From NCBI GenBank assembly GCA_002422285.1, contig DIUF01000075.1:1-17439 (forward strand): 17,439 nt of DNA, written 5' to 3'. The notes under the pieces were generated by a model, which saw only the letters and a list, made by a program, of their open reading frames with translations, did no database searches and was not told the DNA's origin. Made by a program: the position numbers and the translations under genes. Position 1 is the first letter of the stretch. Each line of letters opens with the position of its first letter. This document shows, piece by piece, positions 1 to 7,110 of this stretch. The DNA is from Flavobacteriales bacterium UBA6165 (GTDB taxonomy: Bacteria > Bacteroidota > Bacteroidia > Flavobacteriales_D > Crocinitomicaceae).

Positions 1-422
1 GCGGTGCACAGATGATTGCCGAGCGCATCCAACCACATTTGGCGATAGTTACTGATGTTTGCCACGACACAGGCACACCGATGATGAACAAAATCCAACA
101 AGGCGACACCGTTAGCGGCAAAGGTCCAGTTTTGACTTATGGTCCAGCGGTACAAAACAATGTATTGAATATGATTATTGAAACCGCTGAAAAGGCAGAA
201 ATTCCATTCCAGCGGGCAGCAGTTTCTCGTTCAACAGGAACAGACACAGATGCTTTTGCTTATTCCAACGACGGCGTGCCATCTGCATTGATTTCATTAC
301 CTTTGCGATACATGCACACCACTGTTGAAATGGCACACAAAGATGACGTGGAAAACTGTATTCGTATGATTTATGAAACGCTTTTGAATGTGAAAGCGGG
401 ACAGAGTTTTAAATATTTTTAG
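1..422 (+). CDS. M42-family metallopeptidase (glutamyl aminopeptidase / 'endoglucanase M' type), C-terminal part
   Basis: The reading frame is already open at the left edge (first full codon at base 3), so this is the C-terminal ~140 residues of a longer gene, usually about 350 residues in this family. M42 enzymes are cytosolic, co-catalytic two-metal aminopeptidases that form large tetrahedral particles. Visible family signatures are the beginning GAQMIAE (end of the 'GLRGA' block), the metal-ligand stretch VTDVCHDTG, the GKGP turn, the STGTDTDAF motif near base 235, and the final ligand block PLRYMHTTVEM near base 300, whose His is the expected metal ligand. The catalytic Glu and the first metal ligands lie outside the window. 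The ATG at 12 is internal, not the start. The gene ends at TAG 420-422 and faces the minus-strand lipoprotein operon. Family assignment is confident; substrate preference cannot be read. Confidence 0.9.
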   Translation, partial: GAQMIAERIQPHLAIVTDVCHDTGTPMMNKIQQGDTVSGKGPVLTYGPAVQNNVLNMIIETAEKAEIPFQRAAVSRSTGTDTDAFAYSNDGVPSALISLPLRYMHTTVEMAHKDDVENCIRMIYETLLNVKAGQSFKYF

Positions 423-521
423 AAAAAACATCAACAGACCACGGGAGTGGTAGAGCTTTCAAGAAAAAGAAATCTCAATACCTCCAAAAAACATCAATGG
501 ACCAAGGGAGTGGTTGAGCTT
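423..521. repeat. Two copies of a 36-base intergenic direct repeat (423-458 and 486-521)
   Basis: The two 36-base copies differ at four positions. Both start with a run of six A followed by CATCAA, and both end in GGGAGTGGTNGAGCTT. Copy 1 contains a perfect 5-bp hairpin, ACCAC (438-442) / GTGGT (447-451), around a GGGA tetraloop. In copy 2 one base change weakens that pairing. This appears to be a decayed dispersed intergenic repeat, not coding sequence. Confidence 0.6.
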
Positions 522-538
522 GTCGAAACCACCCTTTT
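504..538. terminator. Hairpin between convergent genes, probable bidirectional terminator
   Basis: The palindrome GTGGTT (510-515) / AACCAC (527-532) encloses an 11-base loop containing AGCTTGTCG. Beyond a bulged A at 509 the stem can extend outward (AAGGG with CCTTT, one G-T wobble). It is followed by a T-run on the plus strand. It sits between the end of the M42 gene and the end of the minus-strand lipoprotein gene, where a shared terminator is expected. The same sequence overlaps repeat copy 2, so it could also be only a dispersed palindromic element. Confidence 0.45.
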
Positions 539-828
539 TATTTCTGACTAGGCACCTCATCTCGCCCTTTGGTTTTTCCTTTAGCAAAATCCATGATGCG
601 CTTATAGGTATCGGGGCAAACATCTTTGAATGCGCGGTCGTAGCTCATTGCGCTAACTTCAATATCCAAAGAATCTGCAGCGGCACGTATGCAATCGCGG
701 ACGCCTTCAATGGTTTGATCAGAGGAACATGCACAAGCCATTTCCGCGGCTTTTTTTTCTGTATCGGAATAACCACATGCAGTAAAAATGAATGCTGCAA
801 GCGGAAGTAGAATGTGTTTCTTATTCAT
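538..828 (-). CDS. Small cysteine-containing lipoprotein A (tandem paralogue of the next gene)
   Basis: This encodes 96 residues if started at the ATG at 828. An ATG at 843 is in frame, but it would put five extra residues before the MNKKHILLPL signal. The N-terminus is a lipoprotein signal peptide with lipobox FTAC and lipidated Cys18. The mature part has Cys32 and Cys34 (CAC), Cys46 and Cys71, plus an AF..VC segment. The same arrangement occurs in the upstream gene, with an identical 25-residue distance between the last two cysteines, so the pair arose by tandem duplication. The start codon overlaps the stop of the upstream gene by 8 bases (ATGAATAA), implying translational coupling. A location anchored in the inner leaflet of the outer membrane, or on the surface, is inferred from the lipobox. 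I do not recognise the family and no function can be assigned. Confidence 0.75.
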   Translation of the reverse strand: MNKKHILLPLAAFIFTACGYSDTEKKAAEMACACSSDQTIEGVRDCIRAAADSLDIEVSAMSYDRAFKDVCPDTYKRIMDFAKGKTKGRDEVPSQK

Positions 829-1126
829 AATCAAGGTTGCCAATTATTTGATTTTTTATCATGTCATGGAGTTCAAGAAAATTATTGCACTGCTCCGACA
901 TAGCTTTGTCAAAGGCCTTATCTTCAATACTCACTCCGAATTCTTCCTCAACTTTTGCAGAACACTTTGCATAAATCAAGATGTCATTTCCGGTGTTTTC
1001 AACCTGACTTTGCTCATGACTGATGCACGTGCATAGTTGTTGAGCTGCGCTATTGTAAGAAGCTTGATTTGGCCCACATGAAGCCAAGAAATTCAAAACA
1101 AAAAGTAGCATTATTACCTTTCTCAT
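821..1126 (-). CDS. Small cysteine-containing lipoprotein B (tandem paralogue)
   Basis: This encodes 101 residues. The signal peptide MRKVIMLLFVLNFLASC ends in lipobox LASC with Cys17 as the lipidation site. The mature domain has Cys32-x-Cys34 (CTC), Cys55 and Cys80. The spacing Cys55 to Cys80 equals that of the paralogue immediately downstream, whereas the spacing between Cys34 and the third Cys differs by nine residues. Two disulphides, or a small metal or haem site, are possible readings of four conserved cysteines; neither is demonstrated. The ATG overlaps the mazG stop by four bases (ATGA, 1123-1126), a classic coupled arrangement. The family is not recognised. It is probably expressed from the promoter upstream of mazG. 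Confidence 0.78.
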   Translation of the reverse strand: MRKVIMLLFVLNFLASCGPNQASYNSAAQQLCTCISHEQSQVENTGNDILIYAKCSAKVEEEFGVSIEDKAFDKAMSEQCNNFLELHDMIKNQIIGNLDYE

Positions 1127-1920
1127 GACTTCTTATTTTCAGCAATTATTTTCTTCGCGGCATCCCAATAAATATCCATCTCTTCAAGATTCATTTTGGT
1201 GAAATCTGCTCCATCTTTTGCGGCCAATTCTTCCATGAGCATGAAACGTTTCATGAACTTCTGATTCGTTTTCTCCAAAGCACTTTCTGGATTTAAGCCT
1301 AAAAACCTTCCATAATTAATTAAGGAAAACAACACATCACCATATTCACTTTCAATTCGATTAGACTTGGCGTCCACTTCCGTTTTCAACTCCTCAATTT
1401 CCTCGCGGACTTTCTCAAAAACCTGTTCTTGGTTGTCCCAATCAAAACCAATTCCTCGAACTTTTTCTTGAATACGTTGGGCTTTTACCATGGCAGGAAG
1501 GCCTTTGGGCACACCCTCTAATACAGATTTTTTGCCACTGCCCTCTTTCAATTTGATGCGCTCCCAATTGGCTTTCACCTGTTCTTCTGTTTCAGCAATC
1601 ACATCACCGTATATATGCGGATGACGTTCAACCAATTTATCACAAACGGCGTGAATTACATCGGCAATGTCAAAGTCTTTAGTTTCAGAGCCAATGCGGG
1701 CATAAAAAACAATATGCAATAACAAATCCCCCAACTCTTTTTTAATTTCGGGCATGTCTTTTTCAAGAATAGCGCCTGTCAATTCATAGGTTTCTTCTAT
1801 TGTGAGATAGCTCAAGGAATCGAAAGTTTGCTTTTTATCCCACGGACATTGCTCACGGAGTTCATCCATGATTTTGAGTATTCTTGCGAATGCGTCTTTT
1901 TTCTGTTCGAGGGAGTTCAT
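1123..1920 (-). CDS. mazG: Nucleoside triphosphate pyrophosphohydrolase MazG
   Basis: MazG hydrolyses (d)NTPs to NMP plus pyrophosphate in the cytosol. It is linked to nucleotide-pool cleaning and, in E. coli, to lowering ppGpp after MazF stress. The 265-residue length matches the full-length two-domain enzyme (E. coli about 263). The first all-alpha MazG domain carries the signature CPWD (25-28), then EExxE at 42-46 and ExxD at 62-65, the Mg-binding carboxylates. A second MazG repeat in the C-terminal half has EEIEE followed by ESEYGDVLFSL. The motif RHPHIYGD and the W-E-x-x-K segment between them are typical. This is the first gene of a three-gene overlapping operon, with the two small lipoproteins downstream. 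No mazEF toxin genes are nearby. The product is confident. Confidence 0.95.
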   Translation of the reverse strand: MNSLEQKKDAFARILKIMDELREQCPWDKKQTFDSLSYLTIEETYELTGAILEKDMPEIKKELGDLLLHIVFYARIGSETKDFDIADVIHAVCDKLVERHPHIYGDVIAETEEQVKANWERIKLKEGSGKKSVLEGVPKGLPAMVKAQRIQEKVRGIGFDWDNQEQVFEKVREEIEELKTEVDAKSNRIESEYGDVLFSLINYGRFLGLNPESALEKTNQKFMKRFMLMEELAAKDGADFTKMNLEEMDIYWDAAKKIIAENKKS

Positions 1921-1957
1921 TTTTTTGGCGGTTTTTAACTCGAATTTTGTTTTAGTT

Positions 1958-1965
1958 CAAATATA
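1958..1965 (-). promoter_or_regulatory. Bacteroidota -7 box upstream of mazG
   Basis: Read on the minus strand this is TATATTTG, an exact TAnnTTTG match, about 38 bases upstream of the mazG ATG and downstream of the 1990-2048 hairpin. I see no convincing TTG-type -33 element at the usual spacing. It implies that the mazG-lipoprotein operon is transcribed independently of the ABC-F gene. Confidence 0.5.
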
Positions 1966-1989
1966 CTCAGTCTGATTTTAGAATTTCTG

Positions 1990-2048
1990 ATTCGAGATTT
2001 GAGATTCGAGATTTACTCAGTGCGAATCTCGAATGTCAAATCTCAAAT
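1990..2048. repeat. Long imperfect inverted repeat (24-bp arms) between the ABC-F gene and mazG
   Basis: Arm 1 (1990-2013) and arm 2 (2025-2048) are reverse complementary at 22 of 24 positions, with an 11-base loop that includes ACTCAG. Each arm is internally repetitive, built from GATTCGAGATT and GATTTGAGATT units. It lies just past the ABC-F stop codon, so it can act as an end-of-transcript structure. There is no U-run typical of an intrinsic terminator. It may be a dispersed palindromic element of this genome. Confidence 0.7.
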
Positions 2049-2058
2049 TTTCTAATGT

Positions 2059-3681
2059 CTAATACAAACTATCTCGTAACTCTTGAATTTTTGGATCGCT
2101 AACAAATTCTTCATAAGGCATCCATTTGTCAATAAAGCCTTTTGGTCCGATTTCTACAATTCTTGTCGACACTGTGTTCACCAATTCAAAGTCATAAGAA
2201 CTGAACAAAATCTGTCCTTCAAAATCGCGCATACCATTGTTCAAGGCAGTTATCGATTCCAAATCCAAGTGGTTTGTTGGTTCGTCGAGCATAATCACGT
2301 TCGCGCGGGCCATGATGAGTCGCGATAACATACAACGAACTTTCTCGCCACCCGAAAGTACAGTGGAACTTTTCAAAGCATCTTCACCGGAAAACAACAT
2401 TCTCCCCAAAAAGCCACGCAAGTTAACCTCTTCACGTTCTTCATCTGTTTTGGCATATTGTCTCAACCAATCAACCAAAGTAATTTTGTCTTGGAAAAAC
2501 GAACTGTTGTCCGATGGCATGTAAGCTGTTGTGATGGTTGTCCCATAAGTAAAGCTACCAGAATCAGGTTTCATATTTTCATTCAGAACTTCAAAAAGTG
2601 CAGTGATGGCATTCGAATTTCTAGAAACAAATGCAATTTTATCTTTCTGATTCACAACCAAATTCAAATCTTTGAACAAGAAATTGCCATCTTCGCCACG
2701 AACGCTTAGTCCGTTGATATTCAACACTTGATTTCCAGCCTCTCTATCTTGTGAAAAAATAATTCCTGGATATCTTCTGCTCGATGGCTGAATTTCATCG
2801 ATATCCAATTTATCCAATAATTTTCTTCGGCTCGTTGCCTGCTTGGATTTAGATGCATTGGCAGAGAAACGCGCAATAAATTCCTGCAATTCCTTTTTCT
2901 TGTCCTCAGCTTTTTTGTTTTTATCAGAGCGTTGACGGGCAGCCAATTGAGACGACTGGTACCAGAAAGAATAATTACCCGTAAAGAGTTGGATTTTGTT
3001 GTAGTCGATATCACAAATATGCGTAACTACGGTATCTAAAAAGTGACGGTCGTGAGAAACGATTATAACCATATTTTTATAATCCAAAAGGAAATCCTCG
3101 AGCCATTTAATGGTCTGACCATCGAGGTCGTTGGTTGGTTCATCGAGAACAAGCACATCTGGATTACCAAAAAGTGCTTGAGCCAAAAGGATTCTCACTT
3201 TCAACTCGGCAGGCACATCAACCATGTTCATATAATGAAACTCCTCTTTGATACCGAGGTTCGACAAAAGCGAAGCAGCATCAGTTTCGGCGTTCCAGCC
3301 TTCCATATCCGCAAATTCGCCTTCCAGTTCAGAGGCACGCATACCATCGGCATCAGAAAAATCAGGCTTCATATAAAGCGCATCCTTTTCCTTCATGATT
3401 TCATACATGCGTTTGTGGCCCATGATGACAGTTTCCAAAACCGGGTGACTGTCAAACAGAGAATGTTCCTGACGCAAAACCGCCATTCTTTTACCAGGCT
3501 CTAAGTCAATTCTTCCTTTTGTGGCATCGAGGTCGCCCGAAAGAATTTTCAAAAAAGTAGATTTCCCAGCACCATTCGCGCCAATGACGCCATAACAATT
3601 GCCATTGAAAAACTTCAAATTAACATCGTCGAACAAAGTTCTTTTGCCAAATTGAAGCGATAAATTAGATACAGTAAGCAT
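2059..3681 (-). CDS. ABC-F family ATPase, YbiT-like, with a degenerate second nucleotide-binding domain
   Basis: ABC-F proteins are soluble tandem-ABC ATPases that bind the ribosomal E site and influence translation; there are no membrane segments. The length is 540 residues. NBD1 has Walker A GANGAGKST (34-42), Walker B VLVLDEP (176-182), PTNDLD and H-loop His210 (SHDRHF), but its signature is replaced by VPAELK (156-161). The linker (about 240-305) contains the charged helix and the FSANASKSKQATSR block typical of YbiT. NBD2 has an intact signature LSGGE (442-446) and Walker B IMLDEPTNHLD. Its Walker A is replaced by SRNSNAITA (353-361), and the H-loop His by Tyr496 (SSYDFE). In the head-to-tail sandwich this leaves one complete composite site (A1 with signature 2) and one dead site. 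The gene appears monocistronic, with its own promoter and a downstream hairpin. Confidence 0.93.
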   Translation of the reverse strand: MLTVSNLSLQFGKRTLFDDVNLKFFNGNCYGVIGANGAGKSTFLKILSGDLDATKGRIDLEPGKRMAVLRQEHSLFDSHPVLETVIMGHKRMYEIMKEKDALYMKPDFSDADGMRASELEGEFADMEGWNAETDAASLLSNLGIKEEFHYMNMVDVPAELKVRILLAQALFGNPDVLVLDEPTNDLDGQTIKWLEDFLLDYKNMVIIVSHDRHFLDTVVTHICDIDYNKIQLFTGNYSFWYQSSQLAARQRSDKNKKAEDKKKELQEFIARFSANASKSKQATSRRKLLDKLDIDEIQPSSRRYPGIIFSQDREAGNQVLNINGLSVRGEDGNFLFKDLNLVVNQKDKIAFVSRNSNAITALFEVLNENMKPDSGSFTYGTTITTAYMPSDNSSFFQDKITLVDWLRQYAKTDEEREEVNLRGFLGRMLFSGEDALKSSTVLSGGEKVRCMLSRLIMARANVIMLDEPTNHLDLESITALNNGMRDFEGQILFSSYDFELVNTVSTRIVEIGPKGFIDKWMPYEEFVSDPKIQELRDSLY

Positions 3682-3707
3682 TTTATAAATTCAGAATTAT
3701 TCGGGCG

Positions 3708-3715
3708 CAAAGATA
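3708..3715 (-). promoter_or_regulatory. Bacteroidota -7 box upstream of the ABC-F gene
   Basis: The minus-strand sequence TATCTTTG matches TAnnTTTG exactly, about 27 bases upstream of the ABC-F ATG. No clear -33 TTG was found at standard spacing. Confidence 0.5.
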
Positions 3716-3852
3716 GTTTGTTTTTAGGGACTTCGAAGTTGAATATTTCAAAGAAATCAATTCACGTAAAATTCGACGCAAAAAACTATTTAATAATAAG
3801 ATAATCTTCGATTAACTGAGTGTGTGTTATTTTATAACATTTGATTAAAAAA

Positions 3853-3884
3853 TTTGCAAGCCAATCATTTTTATACTAATATTG
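3853..3884 (+). promoter_or_regulatory. Putative promoter of the CotH gene (-33 TTTG, -7 TAATATTG)
   Basis: TTTG at 3853-3856 and TAATATTG at 3877-3884 (one mismatch to TAnnTTTG) are separated by 20 bases, the spacing expected for the Bacteroidota primary sigma factor. The predicted transcript start is just before the ATGs at 3898 and 3916. Confidence 0.5.
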
Positions 3885-3915
3885 CGTCCATAAAACTATG
3901 CTAAATCAACATGCT

Positions 3916-6900
3916 ATGAAAAACATTTATTTTCTTGCGTTAACACTACTCTCTGCTATAAATTTATCCGCTCAAGTAGTAATAAACGAATACTCTTGCT
4001 CCAACAGACAAATTACTGACGGCTACAATAACTATGAAGATTGGGTTGAATTATTTAACACAACTTCGTCGTCAGTTAATTTAGGTGGATATTATCTCAG
4101 TGATAAAGTCGATAATCCAACTAAGTGGCAATTTCCCTCAGTTAGTATTCCAGCAAACGGACGCTTAGTTGTTGTATGTTCGCGACGTGATGGTTTATTT
4201 AATGGCGTACCACATACTAATTTTTCACTAAGTCAAATAAATCCAGAAGATATTGTTTTCTCTGCTCCAGACGGCTCATTGATTGAGACCGTTCCTATTC
4301 TTCTTACACAAAGAAATCATTCTCGAGGTAGAATCACAGATGGAAGCGCAACTTGGGGTGTTTTTCAATCGCCTACATACGGTACGCCCAACGCAGGTTC
4401 GTGGCTGTCGTATACTGAAAAACCTGTGCTCTCCTTAAATCCAGGATTTTATCAAGGAACCCAAACAGTCTCTATCACGGTTAGTGACCCTGATTTGTCA
4501 ATTCGTTATACAACAAATGGGGCCGAACCCAACTCCTCATCCACGTTGTATACTGGACCAATAACAATTAGTCAAACTACAGTTGTACGTGCAAGGGCTT
4601 TCTCAAGCAATACGAATATTGGACCTGGTTTCATTGAAACCAATACATATTTCATTAATGTTACTCACGCTTTACCAGTGGTTTCAGTTTGTGGAACTGA
4701 ATTAGCTCAACTATTCAATGGAAGTTGGAGTTTACGACCAGTTGGTGTCTTAGAATATTTTGACGAAAACGGTGGTTTTATAGATGAAGTTGTGGGAGAT
4801 TTTAATAAACATGGTAACGACTCATGGGCTTATCCTCAACGTGGAGTAGACTTTATCGGGCGTGATGAAGCAGGGTATAATGAAGAATTAAATCATCCAC
4901 TTTTTATAACCACACAAAGGGATAAATTTAAACGCGTGATGTTGAAAGCTGGTGCAAATGACAACTATCCATTTTCAAACGGTGCACATATTCGAGATGC
5001 ATATGTTCAATCTCTTTCTCAGTTAGGTGAATTAGACCTCGATGAAAGAAGTTCTGCGTTTGTTGTCGTATACATGAATGGTGAGTACTGGGGTCTTTAT
5101 GATATTAGAGAAAAAGCCGATGATCACGATTACACTGATTTTTACTACAATCAGAATCGTCAGTATAAAGACGCGCCAAACCACATTCACTACATGAAGA
5201 CTTGGGGAGGTACTTGGCAGGAATATGGAGCTCCTTTAGCTCAGCCATCTTGGGTAGCTTTAAGAAATTATATTCTTAATAATGACATGGGAAATGCCGC
5301 CAATTTCGCTTATGTTAATGACAATTTTAATTGGCAGTCGCTTATTGATTATTTCGTTGTAGGTTCAGTTACGGTTTGTGCAGACTGGTTGAACTGGAAC
5401 ACTGCTTGGTGGAGAGGAACTGACCCAGAGGGTGACGCATTAAGATGGCGATATGTTTTGTGGGATTTGGATAACACATTTGGACATGGAGCCAATTATA
5501 CTGGTTTACCGAATACAGGACCCACTGCCGATCCTTGTAATGTAGAAAACTTAAATAACCCTGGTGGTCAGGGTCATACCCTTATACTTAATAAATTACT
5601 CGATGAAAATCCAATGGTATATCAATATTACGTTACTAGGTATGCGGATTTAATGAACACTACTTTCTCTTGTCAATATATGCATTACGTCCTTGATAGT
5701 ATGTTGGAACTGATGGAGACTGAAATGCCTGCGCAAATTGACAGATGGGGAGGTACTTACAACGGTTGGCAAAGCCGTGTAAACATCCTTAAGAACTGGA
5801 TTGATTCGCGCTGTGTTAATTTAGTTAATGGAATGATTGATTGCTATGACTTAACTGGGCCTTACGTTCAAAAAATTGAAGTTTTTCCTGCTGGGGCTGG
5901 ACAAGTTAAATTGAATACAGAAACAATAACAAATTTTGGTGCGGTTCGAAATGTGTTTGGTGGAATTGAAACAATTATGGAGGCCATACCTCAAGGAAAT
6001 TACCAGTTCTCTTATTGGGAATTTAATAACACTATCATCACAGATCCAACTGAAATACTTCAAATCCTAAATATTGAAGCAAATAATGACATTGTTGCAC
6101 ACTTTGTTGATGTAACACAATCTGAAAATCAATTAATTTATTACTGGCACTTCAACAATTTCCAATTGATTGATGATTTACCAGTGAATGCTATTATTGC
6201 GGATTATCAACTTTTCCCAAGTGCTAATGCTACAATGACCTTTACTGGAGGAGACCCCAATATGGATCCTGTGAATAGCGACGGAAGCAGCCAAAATTTA
6301 CAATTGGGTGAAAGTGCAGGAGTAGCGGTTCGTGTTCGAAATCCATCTGCAGGTCGCGCTTTGGTATTTAATCTACCAACAACAGGTATTGAGGATATTA
6401 GATTCCTTTATTCAGTGAGACGCACAAATCAGGGTCAATTAATCAATAACATTTCTTACAGCATAGATGGTGTGAATTACATAACCTCCGGTTTGACTCA
6501 AACTGCGTATGATATCACAACTAATTATCAGCTTATTTTAATAGATTTTTCAGACATTTCTACTGTAAATAACAACCCGAATTTCCATATTCGAATTGAG
6601 TTTGAGGGAAATACTGATCAACTCAATGGCAATAATCGATACGATAATATATCCTTGACTGGTTCTCCAATTAATAGCAATCCTAACGTTTCAGTAGATG
6701 AATTCCAGTTTGAATTTGTGGTTTTCCCTAACCCATCATCCAATAACTTCAATGTTATCAGCTCTGAAAATGTGAAAGAATACCGTGTTGTTGATTTGCT
6801 TGGAAAAACTATCCTACACGTTCGAAATATGAATGTTTCGCAGTTCGAAATATTTATGCAAAATTTCGCGCCAGGCGTTTATGTTCTTGAATTGACTACA

Positions 6901-6939
6901 GCTAATGGAACGGCACAAACAAGAATGGTGAAACAATAG
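3916..6939 (+). CDS. Secreted multidomain CotH-kinase-family protein with lamin-tail domain and T9SS C-terminal sorting tail
   Basis: I chose the ATG at 3916 (1007 residues) because MKNIYFLALTLLSAINLSAQ is then a clean signal peptide; the in-frame ATG at 3898 adds six residues. Domains: lamin-tail-type beta sandwich (about 21-140, INEYSC, DWVELFN, LGGYYLSD); chitobiase/hexosaminidase C-terminal-type repeat (about 166-245, IRYTTNGAEP); CotH kinase-like region (about 258-635) with VMLKAG, MNGEYWGLYDIREK (387 on), D490 in ADWLNWN and WDLDNTFG (516 on); a divergent InlB-like module (about 648-730); a domain (about 740-916, IYYWHFN to GNNRYDNI) shared with the lipoprotein at 13875; and a Por sorting tail starting VVFPNPSSNNF (about 935) and ending at the C-terminus. 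CotH homologues phosphorylate secreted proteins; kinase activity here is inferred from motifs only. It is expected to be secreted through T9SS and attached to the cell surface or released. It has its own promoter and terminator. Confidence 0.9.
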   Translation: MKNIYFLALTLLSAINLSAQVVINEYSCSNRQITDGYNNYEDWVELFNTTSSSVNLGGYYLSDKVDNPTKWQFPSVSIPANGRLVVVCSRRDGLFNGVPHTNFSLSQINPEDIVFSAPDGSLIETVPILLTQRNHSRGRITDGSATWGVFQSPTYGTPNAGSWLSYTEKPVLSLNPGFYQGTQTVSITVSDPDLSIRYTTNGAEPNSSSTLYTGPITISQTTVVRARAFSSNTNIGPGFIETNTYFINVTHALPVVSVCGTELAQLFNGSWSLRPVGVLEYFDENGGFIDEVVGDFNKHGNDSWAYPQRGVDFIGRDEAGYNEELNHPLFITTQRDKFKRVMLKAGANDNYPFSNGAHIRDAYVQSLSQLGELDLDERSSAFVVVYMNGEYWGLYDIREKADDHDYTDFYYNQNRQYKDAPNHIHYMKTWGGTWQEYGAPLAQPSWVALRNYILNNDMGNAANFAYVNDNFNWQSLIDYFVVGSVTVCADWLNWNTAWWRGTDPEGDALRWRYVLWDLDNTFGHGANYTGLPNTGPTADPCNVENLNNPGGQGHTLILNKLLDENPMVYQYYVTRYADLMNTTFSCQYMHYVLDSMLELMETEMPAQIDRWGGTYNGWQSRVNILKNWIDSRCVNLVNGMIDCYDLTGPYVQKIEVFPAGAGQVKLNTETITNFGAVRNVFGGIETIMEAIPQGNYQFSYWEFNNTIITDPTEILQILNIEANNDIVAHFVDVTQSENQLIYYWHFNNFQLIDDLPVNAIIADYQLFPSANATMTFTGGDPNMDPVNSDGSSQNLQLGESAGVAVRVRNPSAGRALVFNLPTTGIEDIRFLYSVRRTNQGQLINNISYSIDGVNYITSGLTQTAYDITTNYQLILIDFSDISTVNNNPNFHIRIEFEGNTDQLNGNNRYDNISLTGSPINSNPNVSVDEFQFEFVVFPNPSSNNFNVISSENVKEYRVVDLLGKTILHVRNMNVSQFEIFMQNFAPGVYVLELTTANGTAQTRMVKQ

Positions 6940-6962
6940 GAACCTAAAACCAAACCATATAA

Positions 6963-6993
6963 AAAAGGCTACCTGATTATCGGGTAGCCTTTT
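6963..6993. terminator. Strong bidirectional rho-independent terminator
   Basis: A 13-bp stem pairs 6963-6975 with 6981-6993 (core GGCTACC / GGTAGCC, one T-G wobble next to the loop), closing a five-base loop. A-rich sequence on the left and T-rich sequence on the right make it usable from both strands. It serves the CotH gene (ending 6939) and the minus-strand run ending at 7111. Confidence 0.9.
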
Positions 6994-7110
6994 ATGTTTT
7001 TAGTACATACTGTCACTCAAATGATATCTAAATCTAATTGTGTCTATTAACATAATTCCACTCTGCTTTAAAACTGCCGATTTTGCTTAGCATCACTTGT
7101 TGAATCAATG

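Noticed and set aside
514..810. 98-codon plus-strand frame opposite lipoprotein A
   Set aside because: The minus-strand frame has a signal peptide, a lipobox and a paralogue next to it; the plus-strand translation is a low-information shadow.
1123..1920. MazG as part of a toxin-antitoxin or phage-defence island
   Set aside because: No mazE/mazF, nuclease or other defence genes are nearby, and full-length two-domain MazG is an ordinary housekeeping gene.
3043..3504. 153-codon plus-strand open frame inside the ABC-F gene
   Set aside because: It is fully antisense to a strongly supported ABC-F coding region, its translation has no recognisable motif, and no promoter precedes it.
3916..6939. 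Spore-coat or cellulosome function for the CotH protein
   Set aside because: There is no dockerin motif and no sporulation context; the T9SS tail places it in a Bacteroidota surface setting.
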